NCBI RefSeq assembly: GCF_004804315.1 | Contig: NZ_SRXX01000002.1 | Coordinates: 248,001-312,000 of the forward strand | Reading direction: 5' to 3' | Source: Flagellimonas onchidii | GTDB lineage: Bacteria > Bacteroidota > Bacteroidia > Flavobacteriales > Flavobacteriaceae | DNA length: 64,000 nucleotides | In this document: positions 55,817 through 63,040 of the stretch, one piece after another | Position numbering within the stretch: the first letter of the stretch is position 1 | Layout of the letters: each line of letters starts with the position of its first letter | The notes under the pieces: generated by a model | Database searches by the model: none | Told to the model about the DNA's origin: nothing | Seen by the model: the letters and a program-made list of their open reading frames with translations, nothing else | Program-made: the position numbers and the translations under genes

Positions 55817-56140
55817 TTTTTCACTTTTTACTCTAAATAGAATGCGAATCTATCTTAGCTTAGAAAAAATATTATTCGGAACTATGTTGTTATCTCTAAG
55901 TTATAAATTTTAATAATACTATTCCTACTTGTATTAGGCTAATTATGTTAATTCATACTAAAATGAAAATGAATTACCTAGATTTTCATCTACCACAAAA
56001 TCCAAGTCTATGCTTTGCGTTAAAAAATTGCTTGACCTTGCAATCACAAGCCACAAAAACATCCAGAGAAAACTTTCATAAAAGGTTTACTTACAACCAA
56101 AATGAACAAATGTATATCAAGAAAATAGTAACTTGATAAG
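55817..56140 (+). other. AT-rich intergenic region at the divergent start of two units
   Basis: The region holds no gene I can support; a 63-codon open frame from 55945 is unsupported. Near 55810-55832 a short TTTTTCAC repeat lies at the GTG start of the glycosyltransferase gene. It should carry the promoters for the minus-strand unit and for the gene at 56141. Confidence 0.45.
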
Positions 56141-56857
56141 ATGGTACTCATTCTAAAGTATTTCATGCTCGCTTGTTTTTGCTTTGTCATTATCAGATTG
56201 ATGGTGCCCTACATCGTCCTATTTGCGAGATTTATGTTCAATGAACCCTTCAAATGGGACAAGTATGTGGAAAAGCCCAGATTGGTCTTTTACGGAATTG
56301 GGTTACTATTGATGCATACAGGATATTATGAGGTCCTGGACTATTCCAATAATTTCGTTGGCTTCTTCTTTTTAACTGGCTGTTTTCTTTTTCTTAGTGG
56401 AATTTTCATGACCCAACTGACTTGGACAAAAAGGTTCAAAAGAGTGTTCATTCCCAAAATCAAGGAAAGATTAAAATCTTCTAAAAATTTCAACATTTCA
56501 ATTAGCGAATCCCAACTGGCGAAACTTTACGATAATATGATTCGTTACGATATGGTCATCATTGATAAAACTTCTAAAGATGATTTTGTACGTTGCTTTT
56601 TAGAAGATTGGAAATCACATGATTCCAAAATCCATCTGAAACTAAAAAATCCAGCTTGTAAGGAGTTTTACGAACTGTTCAAGACGAATTTTCCCAAAAA
56701 CAACCTACAGCTCGTTGATTTCATTAAAAATTCTGATGTACTTCGACGTGAGGACGGGCAACCCTATAAGTATGATACCGTAAGAAATGCCCTGACCAGA
56801 AACGGGGTCTCCAAGAGAAGTGACGAATTGGAATCCATATTTGCCCCATTTTCATAG
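56141..56857 (+). CDS. Membrane protein of unknown function upstream of mobilization genes
   Basis: The 238-residue protein has three hydrophobic segments in its first ~95 residues, then a soluble charged part with TSKDDFVRCFLEDWKSH and YDTVRNALTRNGVSKRSDEL, whose last helices could be DNA-binding. I do not recognise the family. Its place immediately before the mobilization genes and their candidate origin suggests a role in element maintenance. Confidence 0.6.
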   Translation: MVLILKYFMLACFCFVIIRLMVPYIVLFARFMFNEPFKWDKYVEKPRLVFYGIGLLLMHTGYYEVLDYSNNFVGFFFLTGCFLFLSGIFMTQLTWTKRFKRVFIPKIKERLKSSKNFNISISESQLAKLYDNMIRYDMVIIDKTSKDDFVRCFLEDWKSHDSKIHLKLKNPACKEFYELFKTNFPKNNLQLVDFIKNSDVLRREDGQPYKYDTVRNALTRNGVSKRSDELESIFAPFS

Positions 56858-56863
56858 AAATCC

Positions 56864-56908
56864 GCTTGCACTGATCCCTTTTTTGCTTGCATCACATGCA
56901 ATGCAAGC
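56864..56908. repeat. Inverted and direct GCTTGCA repeats upstream of mobilization genes
   Basis: GCTTGCAT (56885-56892) and ATGCAAGC (56901-56908) form a perfect dyad around CACATGCA; GCTTGCA also occurs at 56864-56870. The noncoding 145 bases before the HTH gene could hold an origin or an operator. Confidence 0.5.
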
Positions 56909-57002
56909 CTTTCCTTTTGTTTCAAATACTAGTTTTCGGAAAGAATTCGATTAAAAAGTACAAAGGCCTTTGTCATTGTTTCACACTAAAAAATCTAGAA
57001 TA

Positions 57003-57290
57003 ATGGATTATTTAAAACTAGAGGAACGTCTTGAACGAATAGAACGTTTATTGTCCAGTAACAAAGAAGTATTGACATTCGAAGAAGCCTGTGAATATAT
57101 GGGTGTGTCCCGAAGTTTTCTCTACAAACTTACTTCAAGAAGACAAATACCCCACTCAAAGCCCAATGGTAAAATGATATTCTTCGAAAAGAGGAAACTC
57201 AACCTTTGGCTATTACAAAACAAGAGAAAATCAAAAGCTGAGATTGAAGCAGAGGCACTGAGATTTAGTCTTAGAAATAAGAAGAATTGA
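57003..57290 (+). CDS. Helix-turn-helix (excisionase-like) protein
   Basis: The 95-residue protein has LTFEEACEYMGVSRSFLYKLTSRRQIPHSKPNGKMIFFEKRKLNLWL, the MerR/HTH_17 fold of excisionases and element regulators. ATG 57003 gives MDYLKLEERLERIE. An integrase is at the other end of the island, so excision control is likely, though regulation of the mob genes is also possible. Confidence 0.85.
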   Translation: MDYLKLEERLERIERLLSSNKEVLTFEEACEYMGVSRSFLYKLTSRRQIPHSKPNGKMIFFEKRKLNLWLLQNKRKSKAEIEAEALRFSLRNKKN

Positions 57291-57421
57291 TAATGGATAG
57301 GGAGAGGAACAGGTGAACGAAATCAGCTTGAAATTGATGATTGAGTGAGAATTTCAAGATGTGTCATTGTCATGACAAATCTTGCTTTTGCTCCCGAAGG
57401 TCGCAAAAGAAAAAAAGGATT

Positions 57422-57718
57422 ATGAAACGCGAATTTGTCCAGTTTAGGTGTTCGGTATATGAGAAGAAACTGCTTAAGATAAAGGCAAAGAAGTCAGGTC
57501 TTTCCATCAGTGAATATTGCCGGCGTTCAGCTTTTGATGATAGGATTATTGAACGATTGTCCGAAGACCAGATTGAAGCCTATAAACTATTAGTGCAGTA
57601 CCAGAACAATTTTAAACGGATTGGTAATATGTTCCGAAAGCGAAATCCTAAACTGGCGGATGAGGTCATGCAATTGGCAAAAGAAATCAGGGAACACCTT
57701 TTAAATTTTAAGGTATGA
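57422..57718 (+). CDS. MobC-like relaxosome protein
   Basis: The 98-residue protein begins KREFVQFRCSVYEKKLLKIKAKKSGLSISEYCRRSA, a ribbon-helix-helix pattern of mobilization accessory proteins; the C-terminus is helical. It binds oriT with the relaxase. It overlaps the relaxase start by 4 bases (ATGA). ATG 57422 is chosen over TTG 57341, whose Cys-rich extension has no family support. Confidence 0.85.
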   Translation: MKREFVQFRCSVYEKKLLKIKAKKSGLSISEYCRRSAFDDRIIERLSEDQIEAYKLLVQYQNNFKRIGNMFRKRNPKLADEVMQLAKEIREHLLNFKV

Positions 57719-58584
57719 TCGGAATGGGAAAATCCATATCACATACTTCGGCATCCATGGCCTATGGACTTCGGGAGGAAAAAAAACCGGAGATCGTCCA
57801 TAGCCAATATTTGGCCGGGTATACGCCAAAAGAGGTTACCCAAGAGTTCAGGACTATTCAGCAACAGAATCATCAATGCCAAAAGAATACCTTGAGTTTC
57901 GTACTGAGTCCGACCATCAAGGATGGGCAAGAAATGAAAAACAAACAGCTACAAGAAATCACAGAACGCTTTTTAAAACAAATGAAGCTACAAGAGAACC
58001 AGGCGATTGCCTTTGTACACAGAAATAGAAAGCATGTCCACATCCATCTCTATGTGAACCGAATCAATTTTCAAGGACAGGCCTATAAGGATAATTTCAT
58101 AGGAAAACGGAGCCAACAAGCTGCGGAACGGGTGGCAAGGGAAATGGGACTGACCACAGTACGGGATATCCAGCAACAAAAACTGGATAAGGCAAATGAT
58201 ATGCGAATGGTTTTGAAAAGAATCCATGAGAAGGTAATCAAGGAGGTCAGGCCCAAGGACTTTGACCAATACATCAAAGCAATGGAAGCCTATCCAGTAA
58301 AGATCATCCCATCCATTAACAAACAGAACCAATTGCAGGGCTTTCGGTTTGAGTTCGCGGGACAGAATTTAAAAGGGAGCGAGGTACACCGTTCCATGTC
58401 CATGAACAAAATAGCCGAACAAATTGGTTTCAATAGAAAAGTGGTGGAGAAAGCTAAAGTTGATAATGCAATGAAACTGATGGGTAAAACGGTTAACCTC
58501 TCCCCTAACCTCGTAGCTAAAATTGCAAATAAAGTGATTAAATACACCATCAAAAAGAGCATAGATCTTGGGATGGGGATTTAA
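57715..58584 (+). CDS. Relaxase/mobilization nuclease
   Basis: The 289-residue protein has the relaxase metal motif His107-x-His109-x-His111 with Asn115 and Arg116 (KHVHIHLYVNR), after a SISHTSASMAYGL N-terminus and NTLSFVLSP segment. It nicks oriT and pilots the strand. It is short, without a helicase or primase, as expected for a mobilizable rather than self-transmissible element. Confidence 0.92.
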   Translation: MIGMGKSISHTSASMAYGLREEKKPEIVHSQYLAGYTPKEVTQEFRTIQQQNHQCQKNTLSFVLSPTIKDGQEMKNKQLQEITERFLKQMKLQENQAIAFVHRNRKHVHIHLYVNRINFQGQAYKDNFIGKRSQQAAERVAREMGLTTVRDIQQQKLDKANDMRMVLKRIHEKVIKEVRPKDFDQYIKAMEAYPVKIIPSINKQNQLQGFRFEFAGQNLKGSEVHRSMSMNKIAEQIGFNRKVVEKAKVDNAMKLMGKTVNLSPNLVAKIANKVIKYTIKKSIDLGMGI

Positions 58585-58596
58585 AAGAAATGAATT

Positions 58597-59052
58597 ATGG
58601 CAAAACTGGATGAAATAGCGGAATTGTTGACAGAAGAACTGAAGAATTTTGAACACTCCGTCAATCGAATGGAAAAATTGAAAGAGTTTCTTATGGGGTA
58701 CAAGGTTTCAGCGGACACCGCTGATATTGACTACCTTCTAAAAGGGTACAATGATACCCAGAAGAAAGTGGTTGAAGAACAGAACAAACTTTTGGCCAAG
58801 GTTATCTACCATACCAAGAAGTCCATTGCCTTTCCAAAATGGGCGGTAAAGTTGTTTTTGGGGTTTTTGGTGATTGTATTGCTAATTTTAGGATATGCCA
58901 TATTCCAGATTTCGAGCATCACAAAAAAGGAGCAAACTGCTTTTTCGCGAGGTGAAAATAACGCAGTTAGGCACTTCGAACAATTTATGGAGGAAAACCC
59001 GGAGGCAGGTGCCCTTTATGAAGAATGGCGCAACCCCAAAGACAAAAAGTAG
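58597..59052 (+). CDS. Mobilization-associated coiled-coil membrane protein
   Basis: The 151-residue protein is a charged helical region (~1-80), one transmembrane helix (KLFLGFLVIVLLILGYAIF) and a short acidic tail ending PKDKK. It follows the relaxase after 12 bases. No family is recognised; position suggests a membrane link for the relaxosome. Confidence 0.65.
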   Translation: MAKLDEIAELLTEELKNFEHSVNRMEKLKEFLMGYKVSADTADIDYLLKGYNDTQKKVVEEQNKLLAKVIYHTKKSIAFPKWAVKLFLGFLVIVLLILGYAIFQISSITKKEQTAFSRGENNAVRHFEQFMEENPEAGALYEEWRNPKDKK

Positions 59053-59147
59053 TTTGCGCCCTACGGAATTTCTTTTTACCCTCCTCCTGCGGGCTTCTCG
59101 CTTATCTTCCCGAACGCGAAAGAAATTCCACAGGAACCACGCGCAAA
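59053..59147. other. Nested inverted repeats: candidate oriT
   Basis: TTTGCGC/GCGCAAA (59053-59059 and 59141-59147) enclose GGAATTTCTTT/AAAGAAATTCC (59065-59075 and 59119-59129), which enclose a ~43-base core visibly richer in G+C than the island. It starts right after the last mobilization gene. The nested structure fits a transfer origin or structured RNA; neither is proven. Confidence 0.55.
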
Positions 59148-59188
59148 GGTTTTAGTAAGGATTTGGGACTGATTTATTTGAAAATCAA

Positions 59189-60328
59189 TTATAGTTTCAA
59201 TGAGTTATAATGATACATTTTATGGGAATCAATGTCTTCGTATATTGATTTCTCAATTTTGTTTTTCTTGGCAAAAGCTCTATAATTTCTATCCACCAAA
59301 ATTTTACCTAAATAAAACTGAAATTCTGGATTGTCATTTTGGCCAACCCTATAATCCGGAAAAGCATATTCAACTTCACATATACCTTTTCCTTCGCTAT
59401 GTGCGAACTCGTATTGAGCAGTTATGTATAATAACAATATGGAATCACGATATTTCTGTTCGGATATCAAAATATGTCGCCTTAATGATTTACCTCTAAT
59501 ATTCAAGTTCTCAATGTCTTTCATAAACGCTTTTGCATCCTCTGGTATTTCTTTATCAGGATCTGGAGAAACTGATATGTCCACGATTTTCTTGAATTTT
59601 AAAAATCCTATGTCGTCTAAAAACTTCATGAAAAAAGTAAAACGGTTGACATTGCCAAAATGTTGAAACATTATTCGTTCATATGAATCTTCCTTTTTGA
59701 CAGAACCTTCAGCTTTGAAGTGCTTTTCCAGTTTATTGGCAACACTATCAACCAAATCCTGAGTACCTTGTGATGTATAGCTCTTTGTGCTGTGCAAATG
59801 TAAATGTCCATCTGATTTCAACTCAATAATAAGACTTCCCTCGTACTCTTTCTTTCTGTTATGAATCGATTTAATATCTGATTGTTCTTCAACGGTAAAC
59901 TTTAACTCTATTTTGTCTTTTCTGTTATCCACAGGAGTAAACGAAGGTACCCCGATAAGCTTAAAGCCAGGTTCATAGGTATACTTCTCTTCTAAAATAT
60001 TGTGCAAACTAAATTCATTTGGGATATGAGATAATAGATCATCACTTCCTTGCCAGGGTAGCTGTGTTGTACGATACTTTAATCGCTCAATTTTGAACTT
60101 TTGCATCTCACGGATAGTATCATATTCCTCAGGACTTAGTAAAGTACGCATCAATACTGGCACAGTATCTTCCTTTTCATATTTCGATAGAAATATACCT
60201 TTAGACTTTACAATAGTCTTTAAATTACCGTCAGTTAGTTCAGGTCTAACCAAGATTGTTCTAAGAATTTCTCCATTAGGTAGGAGAAAATCAAAATCCT
60301 TTTCCTCATTATTTATTTCTAAATCCAT
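59189..60328 (-). CDS. Second gene of a putative two-gene defence system (GapS4b-like)
   Basis: The 379-residue protein has no motif I can name with confidence; FDFLLPNGEILRTILVRPELTDGNLKTIVKSKGIF near the N-terminus matches my recollection of GapS4b-type proteins. It lies 4 bases downstream of a nuclease-like gene. Defence is inferred from gene pairing and location between mobilization and toxin-antitoxin genes. Confidence 0.5.
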   Translation of the reverse strand: MDLEINNEEKDFDFLLPNGEILRTILVRPELTDGNLKTIVKSKGIFLSKYEKEDTVPVLMRTLLSPEEYDTIREMQKFKIERLKYRTTQLPWQGSDDLLSHIPNEFSLHNILEEKYTYEPGFKLIGVPSFTPVDNRKDKIELKFTVEEQSDIKSIHNRKKEYEGSLIIELKSDGHLHLHSTKSYTSQGTQDLVDSVANKLEKHFKAEGSVKKEDSYERIMFQHFGNVNRFTFFMKFLDDIGFLKFKKIVDISVSPDPDKEIPEDAKAFMKDIENLNIRGKSLRRHILISEQKYRDSILLLYITAQYEFAHSEGKGICEVEYAFPDYRVGQNDNPEFQFYLGKILVDRNYRAFAKKNKIEKSIYEDIDSHKMYHYNSLKL

Positions 60329-60332
60329 ATCA

Positions 60333-61271
60333 TCAAATATTTCTAAAATCTACCGATTGTCCTTCAATTGATATTTGCTCGGTAAACTGCTGATCCTCAA
60401 AATAAGATTTGACAGTCGAAACCATATCATCATGATTTTGGGAATTATAATCTGGAAAGGAAATCACAATTTTTCTTGCTGCCTGAACCTTATCAAAAGT
60501 TTTAGATAAGCTCATCACCTGAACCAAAGACTCTTCAGAAATGCCCTCTCTACAAGCTAAATGAAAAATTACCGAATTACCGACTTTATATCGCAATGGT
60601 AAAATATCATAAGCTAAAAACTCCATTGGTAATATCTTACCAATATTTTCATTGTGATTAGCTTTTAAGTTCAGTCCCGTAGAAGGATATACATAATCAA
60701 ATTCACCGTCGCCAAGAGTTTTAACCGTTTCTAGTGTTTGAACAATAAACTGCAGTCTAGCATTATCGACAACAATGATTTTATCAAACTGGATTTGTAA
60801 AGATTCTAATTGAGATTTCGATAAGATTTCTAGAATGTTCTTTTCTTTAGAATCATTGCTATTTGATAACCAAAATAATACTCCAATAGTCCTTGTCTTT
60901 TTTACATTCCGAGCTTTTGCTTCAATATCAGATTTATGGTTTGAAAATTTGAAACATTCTAAACCAGTTGCTAAATCAATGAAGTGTTCCTTAAATTTAG
61001 AACGGGGATACTTCGGATAGGGATTTTTCATGTGTTTTACAGAAATATACCCTATTTCTAAGGTTTCCTCATCCAAAGGAGATTTGTAGTGTACCAGCCC
61101 ATCGATTCCATGAGTCTGAGATTTATTACCTCTTAGTTCTCCATGGTTTTTAGAATCGAAACATTCGATAGAAAGTCCGTCTCTGTAATTTGGAAAACCA
61201 AAATATTGCTTGAACAAAGTTTCAACTATTTCCTCTCCTCTTTCTCCTATTTTTTTAGAAAGTTCCCCCAT
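60333..61271 (-). CDS. First gene of a putative two-gene defence system (GapS4a-like, nuclease-type N-terminus)
   Basis: The 312-residue protein starts ELSKKIGERGEEIVETLFKQYFGF and has THGIDGLVHYKSPLDEETLEIGYISVKHMK, consistent with a PD-(D/E)xK-like fold (Glu, then Asp of GID, then a distal V-K). I recall this arrangement from GapS4a-type proteins of the GAPS4 phage-defence system, but without a search this is tentative. It would be the first gene of the pair, divergent from HigBA across 160 bases. Confidence 0.5.
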   Translation of the reverse strand: MGELSKKIGERGEEIVETLFKQYFGFPNYRDGLSIECFDSKNHGELRGNKSQTHGIDGLVHYKSPLDEETLEIGYISVKHMKNPYPKYPRSKFKEHFIDLATGLECFKFSNHKSDIEAKARNVKKTRTIGVLFWLSNSNDSKEKNILEILSKSQLESLQIQFDKIIVVDNARLQFIVQTLETVKTLGDGEFDYVYPSTGLNLKANHNENIGKILPMEFLAYDILPLRYKVGNSVIFHLACREGISEESLVQVMSLSKTFDKVQAARKIVISFPDYNSQNHDDMVSTVKSYFEDQQFTEQISIEGQSVDFRNI

Positions 61272-61419
61272 AATTATTGGTTCAGTAATTTAGATTATGC
61301 CCCCTTAGCATTTAAGGTTATAAGATTATTCTTAATTATTTAACAATCCAAAATTTTAAGTAAAAAATTCAAAATATTTTAATTTATGTAAAAAAATAAC
61401 CAAATATGTAATTTTTATT

Positions 61420-61427
61420 TATCTTTG
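61420..61427 (+). promoter_or_regulatory. Candidate -7 element of higBA
   Basis: TATCTTTG matches TAnnTTTG and lies only 4 bases before the GTG start of the toxin. Its transcript would begin at or next to the start codon, so it would be leaderless. No clear -33 element is seen. Confidence 0.4.
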
Positions 61428-61431
61428 TTAG

Positions 61432-61728
61432 GTGCATATTATTTCATTTAAAAAGCTAGGAGATTATTTCTCAAAGGAAACGAATGCCAAAGTTGCCTTG
61501 CAAGATTGGTACAAGAGAACCAAAAAAGCGGAATGGGATAGTTTTGCGGATTTAAAAAACACCTTCAATTCGGCAGACAATGTTGGGAACAACAGATATG
61601 TATTCAATATTAAAGGGAACCATTACAGGATAGTTGCCATCGTGCTGTTCAAAATTAAAAGAGTGTATATACGGTGGGTGGGTAACCACAAAGATTATAG
61701 TAGATTAAAGAACATCGATAAATTGTAA
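61432..61728 (+). CDS. higB: HigB-type toxin (mRNA interferase)
   Basis: The 98-residue protein matches the HigB family: MHIISFKKLGDYF, KAEWDSFADLKNTFNSADNV, RYVFNIKGNHYRIVAIVLFKIKRVYIRWVGNHKDY. Start is GTG 61432. It precedes its antitoxin, the order typical of HigBA. It probably helps stabilise the island. Confidence 0.9.
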   Translation: MHIISFKKLGDYFSKETNAKVALQDWYKRTKKAEWDSFADLKNTFNSADNVGNNRYVFNIKGNHYRIVAIVLFKIKRVYIRWVGNHKDYSRLKNIDKL

Positions 61729-61733
61729 AAGCT

Positions 61734-62093
61734 ATGAACACAATTTCTCACAAACAATATGTAGAAGCTAATCTTCGCTTGGAAGAACTTCTTAAGGAGG
61801 TTGATAACAATACTCCTGAAGATTCTCCTTTATCAATAGAACTCATCGAAGTCAGTGATATTATCGAACAATATGAAGAAATCCATTTCCCCATGGGATT
61901 ACCTACCCTACAGGAAATGATTGAACTTCGTATGTTTGAAATGGGTTTAAAAAGAAAGGACTTAGCTGCACTTTTAAATACCAGCGCGTCCAGAATTAGT
62001 GATTACTTAAACGGAAAGCGTGAAATCACTTTAAAAGTAGCTAAAGCTTTGCACCAAAAACTGAATATAGATAGCGATATTATATTGCAATAA
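61734..62093 (+). CDS. higA: HigA-type antitoxin (HTH)
   Basis: The 119-residue protein has a Xre-type helix-turn-helix near the C-terminus (KRKDLAALLNTSASRISDYLNGKREI) and an N-terminal acidic region typical of HigB partners. It follows the toxin after 5 bases. It ends 102 bases before attR. Confidence 0.9.
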   Translation: MNTISHKQYVEANLRLEELLKEVDNNTPEDSPLSIELIEVSDIIEQYEEIHFPMGLPTLQEMIELRMFEMGLKRKDLAALLNTSASRISDYLNGKREITLKVAKALHQKLNIDSDIILQ

Positions 62094-62136
62094 AGGCTTC
62101 ATGGAAAACAAAACACTACTAAAGGAAAACAAAGGT

Positions 62137-62155
62137 TTTCACCTATTTTCCACCT
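62137..62155. promoter_or_regulatory. TTTCACCT and TTTCCACCT motifs at the right end (putative arm sites)
   Basis: TTTCACCT at 62137-62144 and a near-copy with one extra C at 62146-62155 lie 40-60 bases inside attR, mirroring the four copies at the left end. Confidence 0.5.
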
Positions 62156-62195
62156 CAAACACCCCTAACCCACTATTTATGGGGATTGTAAAATA

Positions 62196-62211
62196 TTGCA
62201 TCGGGAAATAA
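62196..62211. repeat. attR: second copy of the mnmE-end repeat
   Basis: TTGCATCGGGAAATAA is identical to 32611-32626, and here is not part of any gene. It marks the right boundary of the island. Confidence 0.92.
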
Positions 62212-62268
62212 AGACTTTTCCTATGTATGTAAGGTCAATTTTGATTAAAGCCACTTTCACGAATACCT

Positions 62269-62276
62269 TATCTTTG
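62269..62276 (+). promoter_or_regulatory. Candidate -7 element of the CpsB-like gene
   Basis: TATCTTTG matches TAnnTTTG, 17 bases before the start codon; a TTTG lies 25 bases upstream, farther than the usual spacing. It lies outside attR and is therefore chromosomal. Confidence 0.4.
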
Positions 62277-62293
62277 CCTTCCAAATTTTAATC

Positions 62294-63040
62294 ATGTTCA
62301 GTTTTTTTCAAAAGAAAGCGTTTCTTGCAGACTATCTACACGGCTTGGTAGATATCCATAATCATATACTACCCGGAATTGATGATGGAGCTAAAACCGT
62401 TGATGAGTCTTTAGAATTGATTTGTGAATTCAGAGATTTAGGGGTTACTAATTTTATATGCACCCCTCATATCATGCACAATTATTATCCAAATACGCGC
62501 GAAACAATAACGGAATCGCACGCTCAACTGGTGTCTGAGTTGGAAAGACAAAATGTAGATGATGTGCGGGTAAACTTCTCTGCAGAACATATGATTGACG
62601 AGAACTTTGAGTCCATCTTATCCGATGGTAAGGTTATACCCCTGAAAACCGAATATTTGTTAGTGGAAATGTCTTACTTACAACCGTCCATCAGCTTTGA
62701 AAATGCTATTCGGCAAATAATTTCCAAAGCGCAATACTATCCTATCTTGGCCCACCCAGAAAGATACTCTTATTTCCACAACAGAAGCCGTATTTACGAA
62801 TCTTTAAAACGGCAAGGAATATACTTTCAGCTTAATTTATTATCACTAGCACCTAACGTATATGGGAAATCTGTACAAAAATGCACCTATAAGCTCTTAG
62901 AAAAAGAAATGATAGATTTTATTGCTTCTGACGTCCATAACATTAGACAGCTCAGAGCCATAAAGGAAGTTCAGTTACCCAACTCGTTACTGAATCCTGT
63001 TCTCAAAGTGATTGAAAACACTATCCAAACCTTTTATTAG
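62294..63040 (+). CDS. Tyrosine-protein phosphatase, CpsB/CapC (YwqE) type
   Basis: The 248-residue PHP-domain phosphatase has the metal motif DIHNHILPGIDDGAKTVDES, CTPHIM, LAHPERYSYF and ASDVHN. It dephosphorylates the Tyr-rich tail of Wzc/CapB kinases that control capsule and exopolysaccharide export. Such a kinase converges with it directly (adjacent stops), supporting the pairing. Confidence 0.9.
   Translation: MFSFFQKKAFLADYLHGLVDIHNHILPGIDDGAKTVDESLELICEFRDLGVTNFICTPHIMHNYYPNTRETITESHAQLVSELERQNVDDVRVNFSAEHMIDENFESILSDGKVIPLKTEYLLVEMSYLQPSISFENAIRQIISKAQYYPILAHPERYSYFHNRSRIYESLKRQGIYFQLNLLSLAPNVYGKSVQKCTYKLLEKEMIDFIASDVHNIRQLRAIKEVQLPNSLLNPVLKVIENTIQTFY

Larger units (their letters stand above)
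32611..62211. mobile_element. Integrated mobilizable genomic island at the 3' end of mnmE (~29.6 kb)
   Basis: The element is bounded by two copies of TTGCATCGGGAAATAA. It encodes a tyrosine integrase at its left end, an excisionase-like HTH protein, a MobC-like protein and a relaxase, and carries GDP-fucose genes, glycosyltransferases, a lanthipeptide cluster, a BlaI/M56/receptor module, a putative two-gene defence system and HigBA. No conjugation machinery, coupling ATPase or replication gene is visible, so it fits an integrative and mobilizable element. Salmonella genomic island 1 uses the same place in mnmE (trmE/thdF), but the genes here are unrelated to it. Confidence 0.92.

Noticed and set aside
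55945..56136. Open frame of 63 codons between the glycosyltransferase and the membrane protein
   Set aside because: No recognisable composition or ribosome site, in AT-rich intergenic DNA; length is within chance.
57341..57421. Cys-rich N-terminal extension of the MobC-like protein
   Set aside because: Starts with TTG and has no family resemblance; ATG 57422 with a purine-rich leader is better.
32627..62195. Prophage or self-transmissible conjugative element
   Set aside because: No capsid, terminase, lysis, TraG-like or type IV secretion genes are visible.
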